NCBI GenBank assembly: GCA_913043155.1
Contig: CAJWLY010000009.1
Span: 1 to 21,595 of the forward strand
Direction of reading: 5' to 3'
DNA: 21,595 bases
Source of the DNA: an uncultured Nitrospinaceae bacterium
GTDB lineage: Bacteria; Nitrospinota; Nitrospinia; Nitrospinales; VA-1
The notes under the pieces were generated by a model. It had not been told where the DNA came from. It did no database searches and saw nothing but the letters and a program-made list of their open reading frames with translations. Positions 7,381-15,439 of the stretch are shown here, in pieces (the stretch's first letter is position 1; each line of letters opens with the position of its first letter). The position numbers and the translations under genes are program-made.

Positions 7381-8397
7381 ATGATCGAGAAACTGGAGCA
7401 GCACCGGGAAGATTTCAATGCGCGTATCACGGTGGTATCCGCTTTACGGGAACTCAAGCAGTTGCGGACTGATTTTCTGGGAAAAAAGGGCTGCGTTTCG
7501 TTGATGCTCAAGGAAATGCGCTCTCTACCCGCCGAAGAAAAACCCCAAGCAGGGAAACATATCAATGAATTCAAAGGGAGCGTCGAATCGCTCTTGCAGG
7601 CAAAAACTCTGGAACTGGAAGAAAAATCGGGTCAGGCATCGGTAGCTGCCGACGGATTCGACACCACCTTGCCCGGACGGGGAGAGTCTTCCGGATCCGT
7701 TCACCCCGTCACTCAGGTCATGGATGAAATCATATCCATCTTTTTCAGTTTAGGATTCAGCGTCGAAGAAGGCCCGGAAATCGAAACCGACTATTACAAT
7801 TTCGAAGCTCTCAATATTCCAAAGGATCACCCGGCGCGGGATATGCAGGACACGTTTTACGTTAATGAAGACATTGTTTTACGCACCCACACTTCACCGG
7901 TCCAGATTCATGTGATGGAGAAACAACAGCCTCCGTTAAGGATCATAGCGCCGGGTCGGGTGTTTCGGTGCGATTCCGACATATCACACACCCCCATGTT
8001 TCACCAGATTGAAGGGCTGATGGTGGATGAAAACGTTTCCTTCGGTGACCTTAAGGGAGTGATGGATATTTTCCTGCACGAGGTCTTCGGCAAACAAACC
8101 CGCCTGCGGTTCCGCCCCAGTTTCTTTCCCTTCACCTGTCCGAGCGCGGAGGTGGATATCGAATGCGTCATGTGTTCCGGCAAAGGGTGCCGGGTGTGCT
8201 CGAGCACCGGATGGTTAGAGATCCTCGGGTGCGGCATGGTCGATCCGGCCGTGTTTAAGTTTGTCGATTACGATTCCGAGAAGTGGACTGGCTTCGCGTT
8301 TGGGCTGGGCATCGAGCGCATTGCTATGCTCAAATACGGGATCAACGACATCCGGCTCTTTTTCGAAAATGACCTTCGCTTTCTGAAACAATTCTAG
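7381..8397 (+). CDS. pheS: Phenylalanine-tRNA ligase alpha subunit
   Basis: Catalytic alpha subunit of the (alpha-beta)2 enzyme that charges tRNA-Phe. The start at ATG 7381 gives 338 residues beginning IEKLEQHREDF, typical of the family's N-terminal coiled coil; a longer frame from a TTG at 7318 overlaps the rplT stop and adds 21 unlike residues. Class II core: PEIETDYYNFEALNIPKDHPARD, motif 2 GRVFRCDSDISHTPMFHQ, the cysteine-bearing CVMCSGKGCRVCSSTGW, and motif 3 FGLGIERIAMLKYGINDIR. No Shine-Dalgarno is evident; a C-rich run precedes the ATG. The usual partner pheT does not follow: the next gene is fabI on the opposite strand, so the beta subunit must be encoded elsewhere. Confidence 0.96.
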   Translation: MIEKLEQHREDFNARITVVSALRELKQLRTDFLGKKGCVSLMLKEMRSLPAEEKPQAGKHINEFKGSVESLLQAKTLELEEKSGQASVAADGFDTTLPGRGESSGSVHPVTQVMDEIISIFFSLGFSVEEGPEIETDYYNFEALNIPKDHPARDMQDTFYVNEDIVLRTHTSPVQIHVMEKQQPPLRIIAPGRVFRCDSDISHTPMFHQIEGLMVDENVSFGDLKGVMDIFLHEVFGKQTRLRFRPSFFPFTCPSAEVDIECVMCSGKGCRVCSSTGWLEILGCGMVDPAVFKFVDYDSEKWTGFAFGLGIERIAMLKYGINDIRLFFENDLRFLKQF

Positions 8398-8468
8398 ATT
8401 TATTCTTTTCTTCCCACTAAGGACCGCACTCTCTTAGGAACCCAAGACCAAGTCGAGTGAAAAGGCTG

Positions 8469-9272
8469 TTAGTCCGGACGCTGGGCTTTACGCACAATAT
8501 CTGTGTCGAAATAGTTGACCGACATTCCGGCATCAAGAACAATGCCTTGGGCATTTATACCGCTGGAACGCTCGCTCAGGAGAAACACAGCGGTATTGGC
8601 TACCTCTTCGGTCGTCAGGGCTTTCTTGCGGAGAGTGAGTTCCTCGGCATGGAGGTAGGAATCGATGTAACCCGGAATGCCTGCAGAAGCAGAGGTTTTG
8701 AGAAGCCCGGCATTAACTGAGTTGAACCGCACTTTGGAAAACGCGCTGAACGATTTCGCTAAGAAACATAATGACGAATCCAGGGCAGCTTTGGCCGGAG
8801 CCATATAGCCGTAGTTTTCCGCTGCCATGCGCGTCGTAGAAATCGATATGGTCACCACCGACGCAGACGAATCAAACATACCTTTAAAGGCGTCGGCCAA
8901 GCGAATCAGCGAATAGCAGGTAATATCCATCGATTGCAGAAAATCTTTCTTTGGTGTCTCATGAAACGGTTTTAGTCCATCAGCATAATTGGCAAATGCT
9001 ATCGAATGCACAAGTCCATGCAGCGTTTCGACATCGCCCGCAAGCTGTTTTTGCAGCTTGTCAATTTCCTCTTCGCGTTCCACGTCGCACACGTAAACCG
9101 GTGCCGGCGCAAGCAGTTTCTCAACTGAATTTTTCCGTTCTTTCGACCGCACGCTGTACAGAACGTTAGCGCCCTCCTCAACGAGAACCTTTCCTACATG
9201 GTAGGCCACGCTTTTTTTGTTGGCTACCCCAGTAATGAGGATGTTTTTATTCTTCAGGTTCAGAAAACTCAT
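8469..9272 (-). CDS. fabI: Enoyl-ACP reductase, FabI type
   Basis: NAD(P)H-dependent reduction of trans-2-enoyl-ACP, the last step of each fatty acid elongation round. The 267-residue short-chain dehydrogenase-like protein has the FabI form of the cofactor site, GVANKKSVAYHVGKVL (15-30), and the catalytic Tyr-x6-Lys as Y154...K161 in NYGYMAPAK; the C-terminal part contains VRFNSVNAGLLKTSA and ALTTEEVANTAVFLLSE. The ATG overlaps the fabZ stop (ATGA), so the two are translationally coupled. It is the last gene of a seven-gene minus-strand run with ketosynthase, ACP, two flavoproteins, FabG and FabZ, and it ends convergently with pheS. It may act on cluster-specific acyl chains rather than on bulk fatty acids; that is inference. 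Confidence 0.93.
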   Translation of the reverse strand: MSFLNLKNKNILITGVANKKSVAYHVGKVLVEEGANVLYSVRSKERKNSVEKLLAPAPVYVCDVEREEEIDKLQKQLAGDVETLHGLVHSIAFANYADGLKPFHETPKKDFLQSMDITCYSLIRLADAFKGMFDSSASVVTISISTTRMAAENYGYMAPAKAALDSSLCFLAKSFSAFSKVRFNSVNAGLLKTSASAGIPGYIDSYLHAEELTLRKKALTTEEVANTAVFLLSERSSGINAQGIVLDAGMSVNYFDTDIVRKAQRPD

Positions 9273-9700
9273 GCTGTCTTCGTTACCAACATCGCAGTAA
9301 ACTCTATAGTAAGGGCAGTTTTTTCGCCAACTTTAACTTTACCTACCATATAGGCGGCTTGTCCGACAATTTCTTTTAATTTTACCTCTACCTCCATAAG
9401 ATCACCTGGTAAAACTACCCTTTTAAGTTTAACATTTGAAATCCTCGTAATAAGTGGAATACGTTCGTCGTCCGAAGGAGCCCCCTCCCGCTTGCTCATA
9501 AGGATCGAACTGGATTGAAAAACCGCTTCGCAAATGAGAACTCCGGGCATGATGGGTCGGCCTGGAAAATGTCCCGCAAAAAATGGCTCATCAGCTTTTA
9601 CTTGTTTTTCTGTTTCAATACTGTTGTCGGTCACCGCGACAACCCGGTCAACAAAAAGAAACGGTTCCCGCTGTGGCATGTAGTCGAGAAAATTTTTCAT
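9269..9700 (-). CDS. fabZ: 3-hydroxyacyl-ACP dehydratase, FabZ type
   Basis: Dehydrates 3-hydroxyacyl-ACP to trans-2-enoyl-ACP. The 143-residue hot-dog protein starts FLDYMPQREPFLFVDRV and has the active-site loop GHFPGRPIMPGVLICEA with catalytic His44 and Glu58. SD GGAGG lies about 10 nt before the ATG, inside the end of fabG; the two genes are 3 bp apart, and the stop overlaps fabI. The gene is visibly more AT-rich than fabG or the flavoprotein genes (compare 9300-9480), which may mean a separate origin or relaxed composition. It belongs to the lipid cluster; chain-length preference cannot be read from the sequence. Confidence 0.94.
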   Translation of the reverse strand: MKNFLDYMPQREPFLFVDRVVAVTDNSIETEKQVKADEPFFAGHFPGRPIMPGVLICEAVFQSSSILMSKREGAPSDDERIPLITRISNVKLKRVVLPGDLMEVEVKLKEIVGQAAYMVGKVKVGEKTALTIEFTAMLVTKTA

Positions 9701-9703
9701 GCC

Positions 9704-10447
9704 TTATAATCCTCCAGTGACTTCCAAGGTGGCGCCTGTAATGTAGGCGGCCTCGCTCGATGCCAGAAACAGGACCGGATACGCCACGTCTCCGGGCGAG
9801 CCGAACCGTTTCAATGGAATCATATTGAGATAAGTCTGCTTCTGTTCCTCCGGAAGGTCACTGATAAAATCAGTATCAATGAATCCGGGTGAAACACAAT
9901 TGACGGTGATCTTACGCGAAGCGACTTCTTTGGAAAGCGACTGGGCCAACGCTACCTGCCCTGCTTTCGACGCAGCGTAATTGGATTGTCCGGCAAACCC
10001 GAACCGACCGACAGGCGAGGTGATAACGATGATGCGCCCATACCGTTTCCGCATCATGCCCTGTACCGCCAGCTTGCACATATTGAAAGTACCAGTGAGG
10101 TTGGTGTCAATCACCTTGCGCCAGTCCTCCTCGGGCATCATGCCGACGATTGAATCGACGCGGATGCCAGAACAGTGCACCAGCACCTGAAACTCGTCGT
10201 GGGTTTGCTCTATCTCCCGGTAAAAATTTTCAACTTCGCTGTATTGGGTAACATCAAACCGGCGCAGGTCCAAGCATCCCGCGTATTTCCTGTTAGACTC
10301 GGTAAATTCCTCTGCAGCCTTTTCGTTGGACTGGTAAGTGGCGACAACCTTGGCTCCGGTCTCGAGAAACGCTTCGGCAATACCCCGTCCTATGCCGCGG
10401 GTTCCTCCGGTCACAATCACCGTTTGTTTTCTAAAATCAAATTTCAT
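9704..10447 (-). CDS. fabG: 3-oxoacyl-ACP reductase, FabG type
   Basis: NADPH-dependent reduction of 3-oxoacyl-ACP to 3-hydroxyacyl-ACP. The 247-residue short-chain dehydrogenase shows TGGTRGIG (13-20), the usual NNAG replaced by HCSG (91-94), catalytic N116, S144, Y157 and K161 (NYAASKAG), and VSPGFIDTDF. The ending ITGATLEVTGGL is typical of FabG. It lies 90 bp after the first-listed flavoprotein gene and 3 bp before fabZ. Together with FabZ and FabI it completes the reductive half of an elongation cycle. The family is broad, so a non-fatty-acid substrate is possible, but the neighbours argue for acyl-ACP. Confidence 0.92.
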   Translation of the reverse strand: MKFDFRKQTVIVTGGTRGIGRGIAEAFLETGAKVVATYQSNEKAAEEFTESNRKYAGCLDLRRFDVTQYSEVENFYREIEQTHDEFQVLVHCSGIRVDSIVGMMPEEDWRKVIDTNLTGTFNMCKLAVQGMMRKRYGRIIVITSPVGRFGFAGQSNYAASKAGQVALAQSLSKEVASRKITVNCVSPGFIDTDFISDLPEEQKQTYLNMIPLKRFGSPGDVAYPVLFLASSEAAYITGATLEVTGGL

Positions 10448-10537
10448 TAGGGTACCGGAGTGAAGTCGTGGATATCAGGTCGGAAGTGGGGGTGGGGCCA
10501 CCTACTGTGAAGTATCGTCACTTTACATTGAATTCGA

Positions 10538-11986
10538 TCACACGGATGCGGTCACCAACGGTTGGGTCTCGTCTTTCAACGTTCTCATGAATTTGTCCAC
10601 TTCGTTGGCGACGATAACCCCGTAATTGGCCGCACCGAGCCAACCGGACATGATAATACCCACAGAACCAGAATGAAACAAACCAGGAATTTCTTTAGGC
10701 AGGTTCCGGCTTATTTTTAATCCCTCAAACTTTGTGCCAAAGGAGGTACCACCCGGGGCCAGTGTGTACCGCTTAAATGTTTTCGGGGTCGCCGCTTCAA
10801 AGTAATCGGCTTTCTTCCGGATGTCGGGCACGTATTTTTCCAACACGTCCAGGGTCGTCTGAATTAGATTTTCTTTCGCCTTCTTGTACTGTGTCTCGGT
10901 TAGATTAGCCCAGTCCTCATACCGGGCGTTTGTGGACGATACGATCGAATAACGGTCAGACCCCGGCCGTATTTCTGGATAATAAAATGAAAACGTTCGG
11001 CTAGTGACCTGCTTATCAAGAATTTTTTCAGTATTGTACTCGTCGGCGACAGAGGTAAACAAAAGGTCTCCCGCGTTGTCAATTGTCTCTCCCTTTTTAA
11101 TCCCGATGTAGACTTGGCAACTGGAGTTGTTCAGCCGCACCTGCTTGACTTCTCTGATGAACTCGGGGCTAAAATGTTTATCGCCAACCAGTTTGTGAAC
11201 AGTGTTTAAAATATTCGAGTTAGAAAGCACCGACCGACAGCCAATATCCTGTCCGTTGATGCAAACACCCCGCACGGCTTTTCCTTCCAAGTGCACCTTT
11301 TCGACCAAGCAATGGGTACGTATGTCCACACCGTTTTTTACTAATTCATTTTTCATTTTCTTGATGAGCTGGTCCGTTCCGCCCTTGAAAGTAAATACAC
11401 CCTTGTCCATGAAATTGGAAAACACAATGCCATACGTCAAGGCCGGATCATCGAGGGTCGAACCGTTGGCGTAGGTAATGGGTTCCATGAGAAAACGCCA
11501 TACATCCTTCCTACCGGGAAAAAACTTTTCGAACATTTCCCGCGTGGTCATTTTCAATTCATCATAAAAATTCATACTGCGGGCGGTGGTGAAAAACTCG
11601 TCAATAACCTCCTTGACGACCCCAAACCGCTCACGCAGGACGTTCGTGAAGTCGACCCTGTCGAAGGTGGTGTTGAGTTGGAATTGCGGGTTGTCGAAAC
11701 GGATGCTCTTGAGACGGATCACCGAATCGGCCATTTCCTTGGTCCAGTATTTGCGGAAGGTTTTGATCATCCCGGCCGGGAAGCCGTGGAGGGAAATGTC
11801 GAGAATGTGTCCGCCCTTGCGCTTGAACCAAGTGGCCAGCCCACCGAGATTGTAATGGTGCTCCACGAGGAGGACCGAATGCCCCAACTTGGAAAGCAAG
11901 TTCGCAGCCGTCATCCCGGCAAGGCCGCTTCCGACAACCACAACATCGTAAGCCGACCTTGCTCCTTTGAGCCAGTTTCGTTTCAT
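10538..11986 (-). CDS. CrtI/CrtISO-like FAD oxidoreductase A
   Basis: A 482-residue flavoprotein of the phytoene desaturase/carotene isomerase/retinol saturase superfamily, whose members move hydrogens or isomerise double bonds along polyenes. An N-terminal FAD-binding fold carries VVVVGSGLAGMTAANLL (15-31) and, at the end of the second strand, LVEHHYNLGGLATWF. DISLHGF follows, and the C-terminal FAD segment is GLFHSGSVGIIMSGWLGAANYG. It starts 20 bp after a second, only distantly similar flavoprotein gene and precedes fabG. Linked to KS, ACP, FabG, FabZ and FabI and to no phytoene synthase, it probably acts on an acyl chain, perhaps ACP-bound, rather than on a C40 carotenoid. That substrate is inference from context. 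Confidence 0.85.
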   Translation of the reverse strand: MKRNWLKGARSAYDVVVVGSGLAGMTAANLLSKLGHSVLLVEHHYNLGGLATWFKRKGGHILDISLHGFPAGMIKTFRKYWTKEMADSVIRLKSIRFDNPQFQLNTTFDRVDFTNVLRERFGVVKEVIDEFFTTARSMNFYDELKMTTREMFEKFFPGRKDVWRFLMEPITYANGSTLDDPALTYGIVFSNFMDKGVFTFKGGTDQLIKKMKNELVKNGVDIRTHCLVEKVHLEGKAVRGVCINGQDIGCRSVLSNSNILNTVHKLVGDKHFSPEFIREVKQVRLNNSSCQVYIGIKKGETIDNAGDLLFTSVADEYNTEKILDKQVTSRTFSFYYPEIRPGSDRYSIVSSTNARYEDWANLTETQYKKAKENLIQTTLDVLEKYVPDIRKKADYFEAATPKTFKRYTLAPGGTSFGTKFEGLKISRNLPKEIPGLFHSGSVGIIMSGWLGAANYGVIVANEVDKFMRTLKDETQPLVTASV

Positions 11987-12006
11987 AACCTCTGATTCTA
12001 CGGGAT

Positions 12007-13410
12007 TTAAACGTCCGGCACGACTTTTTTTTGCAGGATGTGCAGGTTGGCCATTGAAATACCGCTCAGTGTGGCCCCTATAATGCCCAAAAAGCCCTGA
12101 TCAGTCCCACAAATGAACAAGTTACGGATCGGGGTGGTTCCATCTTTTTCCTTTTTAGGAGATCCATAAACAGCCCCGTTGAGGTGACCTGTATATTTAA
12201 AAATGGTCTTGGGCGTAAACGAGTCCAGAAATACCACAGAGTCGCTAAAATCAGGAAAAAACGTGAACAGGTTCTCCAACGCCCGCGCCCGCCATTCCTT
12301 CTTGGCATCGATATATTCCCGGCGCGGTAGGGCATCCCATAACCGATAGCTGGCAAGATTAGTCAACCGGATCATCCCCTCGGACGGAGGTTCTGGGTAT
12401 TTGAAATTATTCGGACAGCACAGCACGCCACTCGTCACATCGATAAGATCCGGTGGCACCTCGTACCGGAACCGATTGGCGGTGCAAAAAAAGACAATAC
12501 TCCGATTGTAGCCCATCTCTTTCGGTTCCTGATCAGTAACGAACAAAGACTCCACGAATGACACCTGCCCGACCAACTCATCGGTGGGCTCCTCCAAGCC
12601 CGGAAGACATCGCCTGAGCGTCTCGACCCGACCCATAGAAGAGATCACCGCGTCCGCTGTCAGCTTCTCGCCATCGACAAGAGTCAACGACCGGGCTGCA
12701 CCTTGCTCGATGTCGATGGACTCCACCTCCGCGCTCATCCGAAGCTCGCCACCCAGATTCTGGTACTTATCCACCAACAGGCCGAGGATATAGGGCATGC
12801 CTCCCACCGGCTTGGCAAATCCCTCCATGAAAATGCTCTTAAACATGATGACAAACTGGTAGAAATCCATGTCTCGCTCCTGCGCGTTGCCGTAGTACAT
12901 GAGTGGACATAGCAGCATGTCGATAAGGACCGGGTCGGAAAGGAAGTTTCCCAGGATGTCGCGAGAAGAGGCCCAGCCGCTGTTCACAAGCGATAGTGCA
13001 TCGAACGATTCTATCTTCCTGACCAGATTCATGAATCCGTCTATCTGCCCTGGAAACTGTGTGGCCACCTCCTGTTTCAGCAATTCGAAATCGTTGGTGA
13101 AACACAAAGTCTTTTCCGGGAAACGTATCTCCGACATTTCCTGTTCGCACAGGCGGAAGTCATCGTGTCCAAACCGAAGCTGTTTGAGTAGTTTGCCCAG
13201 CGGGGAAGTGCGCACACCCTTGGGGGAAAAATTGGTCATCGCGTGCAAGCCCACATCAAAAGTTCTTTGCTTGCGCGTGTAAAACGAGTTGAGTCCGCCT
13301 ACAACCGTATGCTTCTCGACGATGAGAACCCTCTTGTCGAAAAGTGCGAGACGGATACCCGCTGCCAAGCCCGATAATCCCGACCCGATGATGATGACAT
13401 CGTAGTTCAT
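12007..13410 (-). CDS. CrtI/CrtISO-like FAD oxidoreductase B
   Basis: A 467-residue flavoprotein of the same superfamily as its neighbour. DVIIIGSGLSGLAAGIRL (4-21) binds the FAD ADP moiety; VEKHTVVGGLNSFYTRKQRTFDVG is the following family region; the C-terminal FAD contact is NLFICGTDQGFLGIIGATLSG. A good Shine-Dalgarno (GAAGGA, 7 nt from the ATG) supports the start. The overall sequence differs clearly from the downstream paralogue, so this is not a recent duplication. Two unlike CrtI-type enzymes beside a ketosynthase and ACP recall the desaturase pairs in proposed ladderane and polyunsaturated-lipid clusters. Reaction and substrate are unknown; desaturase, isomerase and saturase are all possible. 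Confidence 0.85.
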   Translation of the reverse strand: MNYDVIIIGSGLSGLAAGIRLALFDKRVLIVEKHTVVGGLNSFYTRKQRTFDVGLHAMTNFSPKGVRTSPLGKLLKQLRFGHDDFRLCEQEMSEIRFPEKTLCFTNDFELLKQEVATQFPGQIDGFMNLVRKIESFDALSLVNSGWASSRDILGNFLSDPVLIDMLLCPLMYYGNAQERDMDFYQFVIMFKSIFMEGFAKPVGGMPYILGLLVDKYQNLGGELRMSAEVESIDIEQGAARSLTLVDGEKLTADAVISSMGRVETLRRCLPGLEEPTDELVGQVSFVESLFVTDQEPKEMGYNRSIVFFCTANRFRYEVPPDLIDVTSGVLCCPNNFKYPEPPSEGMIRLTNLASYRLWDALPRREYIDAKKEWRARALENLFTFFPDFSDSVVFLDSFTPKTIFKYTGHLNGAVYGSPKKEKDGTTPIRNLFICGTDQGFLGIIGATLSGISMANLHILQKKVVPDV

Positions 13411-13545
13411 TTACGATTCCTTCACAAAAAACATCAAACGCAAAATAGCCGCCGCACGACAACCCAATAGCGGTCTATATTATAGGATGCGGACCGATCA
13501 ACAGACATTTGAAAATAGTGCGGAGATACAGGAGGGAGAGAGACG

Positions 13546-13809
13546 TTAGCTCGCCAGTTGGCGATCGTTTAAAATAGGTTGGAGATATTGGATGCAACTG
13601 GCCATACTCACCAGTTGTTCATAGTCCTTTTCGGGGACTTCAATATTAAATCGCTTGCGTAACTCCATCACGATGTCCAGAAAATCCATCGAATCCAAGT
13701 CTATCTGCTCGCGCAGCGTGGCTTCATCGTTGATAGAGTTCATATCCTCGTCGGGCGCTATATCGGCGAGGATGTCTAAAATAGCTTGTCTTACTTCGTC
13801 CTTTGTCAT
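13546..13809 (-). CDS. Dedicated acyl carrier protein
   Basis: An 87-residue acidic helical protein with the 4'-phosphopantetheine site DLDSMDFLDIV (Ser40). Primary AcpP usually reads GADSLDTVELV, so this is a divergent carrier, as is common for pathway-specific ACPs. It lies between the ketosynthase and the flavoprotein genes and presumably tethers the growing chain for all cluster enzymes. The start codon lies in a perfect 17-bp tandem duplication (13795-13828): the extra copy supplies AAAGGA at Shine-Dalgarno distance and creates a six-codon upstream mini-ORF whose TGA overlaps the ATG. A phosphopantetheinyl transferase is not present in the window and must act in trans. Confidence 0.9.
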   Translation of the reverse strand: MTKDEVRQAILDILADIAPDEDMNSINDEATLREQIDLDSMDFLDIVMELRKRFNIEVPEKDYEQLVSMASCIQYLQPILNDRQLAS

Positions 13810-13828
13810 TGTTCGTCCTTTGTCATTG
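13795..13828. repeat. 17-bp perfect tandem duplication at the ACP start
   Basis: TTCGTCCTTTGTCATTG occurs twice back to back (13795-13811 and 13812-13828). On the minus strand each copy contains ATGACAAAGGACGAA. The downstream copy holds the ACP start; the upstream one is shifted by one base relative to it and reads MTKDEQ then TGA, overlapping the ACP ATG. Confidence 0.95.
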
Positions 13829-13876
13829 AGCGTCTCTTGGATCGGAGTTTATTGAAAACACCATTAAATTTCAATA

Positions 13877-15115
13877 CTAATTTTGGAATCGCTTAACAAT
13901 CAACACCGAGTTGATTCCAAACATACCAAATGAATTATTCATAATATAATCTACCCGGTCAAGTCGTCTGGGTTCTCCCGTCACAATGTTCTCCAGGGAG
14001 CATTCCGGGTCCAGTTCGTCCAAGTTGATGGTCGGATGTACCAGCCTGTCCTCGAACGCAGGCAAATTGCCAGAAAGTTCGAGTGTCCCTGCTGCGCCCA
14101 TCGTGTGCCCGATAAAACTTTTGGTGTTGTTGATCCACACAGCCTTCTCCCCACCAAATACCTTACGCAAAGCCTTACACTCCTGAATATCCCCCAACTG
14201 CGTCGCCGTGGCGTGGGCATTTAAAATATTGATATCACTTGGTTTAAGTCCGGCCCGCTCAAGCGCCAAGCGCATGCACTCGGCTTGGCGTTCCGGTTCC
14301 GGTAGGATGAAATCGAACGCGTCAGAATTAGTCGCGTAACCGACGATTTCACCGTGAATTTTCGCGCTACGCTTTTGGGCATCGGACAACCGCTCCAGCG
14401 TGTAAACACCACCCCCCTCGGAACAGACGATACCGTTGCGGTTCTTATCAAACGGACGGCTTGCCTTTGTCGGGTCCTCATGCGACGCTAGAGCCCCCTC
14501 GCTATTGAAACTGGCAAAAATGCCGAATGTGTGGATACTCTCCGATACCCCACCTGCCAGCGCCAGATCGACCTCGCCCAAGCGAAGCATCTGTAAGCCT
14601 TGGATAACGCCCATATTCCCAGCTGCACACGCTGCTCCAATCGTATAATGCGGGCCAGTGATCTTCATATTAAGCGTCACTTCACCAGCCGGGTTATTTG
14701 CCACCGTCCGTGGATTGTGGTGGTGCGACCAGAATTTGGTGTCGTAGTCGTATTTGCTGATATTGTAAACTTCGTTTTCCGTCTCTACGTTGCCGTGTTC
14801 GGTGACACCCAGATACACACCCACCCGCGAGCGGTCGACAGACTCCATGTTGATCCCCGCATCGATCGCAGCTTCTCGACAACAGTAAATTGCGATTGAT
14901 CCAGCCCGGGTTCCCCGGCGTAGTTCCTTTTTTTTCTGGTACTTAAGTGCGTCAAAATCGCAAACTCCAGCGAGGACTTCGCCCATATACCGAGTCTCAA
15001 ACTTCTGCACCCCCGACTTACCCGCAAGCAGATTTTTCCGAAACTCATTCAAATCATTACCGTTAGGAGCCGTTAAACCGACTCCAGTTATGACGATACG
15101 CTGTTCAGAACTCAT
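13877..15115 (-). CDS. Beta-ketoacyl-ACP synthase, FabF-like, divergent
   Basis: A 412-residue thiolase-fold condensing enzyme, the size of FabF (about 412). The Cys-His-His triad is intact: C163 in GAACAAGN, H301 in NAHATATQLGD, H337 in KSFIGHTMGAAG, with K332 before it. FabF usually has SACATG and NAHGTSTPLGD, so both active-site loops differ from the housekeeping form. The Cys argues against a chain-length-factor or KSQ-type partner and for a true condensing enzyme. It is the first gene of the seven-gene run, 67 bp before the ACP gene. It presumably elongates chains carried by that ACP with malonyl units; no FabH, FabD or PlsX is nearby, so starter and malonyl loading must come from elsewhere. 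Confidence 0.92.
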   Translation of the reverse strand: MSSEQRIVITGVGLTAPNGNDLNEFRKNLLAGKSGVQKFETRYMGEVLAGVCDFDALKYQKKKELRRGTRAGSIAIYCCREAAIDAGINMESVDRSRVGVYLGVTEHGNVETENEVYNISKYDYDTKFWSHHHNPRTVANNPAGEVTLNMKITGPHYTIGAACAAGNMGVIQGLQMLRLGEVDLALAGGVSESIHTFGIFASFNSEGALASHEDPTKASRPFDKNRNGIVCSEGGGVYTLERLSDAQKRSAKIHGEIVGYATNSDAFDFILPEPERQAECMRLALERAGLKPSDINILNAHATATQLGDIQECKALRKVFGGEKAVWINNTKSFIGHTMGAAGTLELSGNLPAFEDRLVHPTINLDELDPECSLENIVTGEPRRLDRVDYIMNNSFGMFGINSVLIVKRFQN

Positions 15116-15439
15116 ACCTTAAAAGGGAAATTCAAGAGATTGAAAATCACGACTCAAGACTGGCCGGACCACTGAGGAATCCGGAACTTTACCACAATTC
15201 CTCCCTAAAAAGGAAGGATCGTCAGAAAGGAATTTACCGTAAAAGCCAAGATCGCCGAAGAACCCTGAGGTGCCTGTCTGCGACAAAGTGTCCTTCGACA
15301 CCACATTATACCGTTATTTTGCCAATGCTGATATTGCGGTTGTGGTTTTCCCAGTACCGGGCTTTATTGTAGAATGAAATTTTTATAAACTCCCCTTGCC
15401 CCCTCTCCCTCGGCGAGAGAAAAGAGTTTTAAGGCAATT
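15116..15439. other. Divergent control region between ketosynthase and mnmG
   Basis: 324 bp between divergent genes, expected to hold both promoters. A perfect short palindrome GTGTC-CTTC-GACAC lies at 15288-15301 and could be an operator or hairpin. TAGAAT at 15370-15375 is a possible -10 for mnmG but has no good -35. CTCTC-cctcggc-GAGAG just before mnmG can form a hairpin. A 61-codon minus-strand frame here is judged not coding. Nothing else stands out. Confidence 0.4.

Noticed and set aside
8398..8468. Terminator between convergent pheS and fabI
   Set aside because: Only a weak CTAAG/CTTAG pairing with a long loop and no T-run was found.
15119..15304. 61-codon minus-strand frame ending 3 bp before the ketosynthase start
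   Set aside because: It starts at GTG with no Shine-Dalgarno, resembles no family I know, and covers the expected promoter region. Its position just before the ketosynthase keeps a small doubt.
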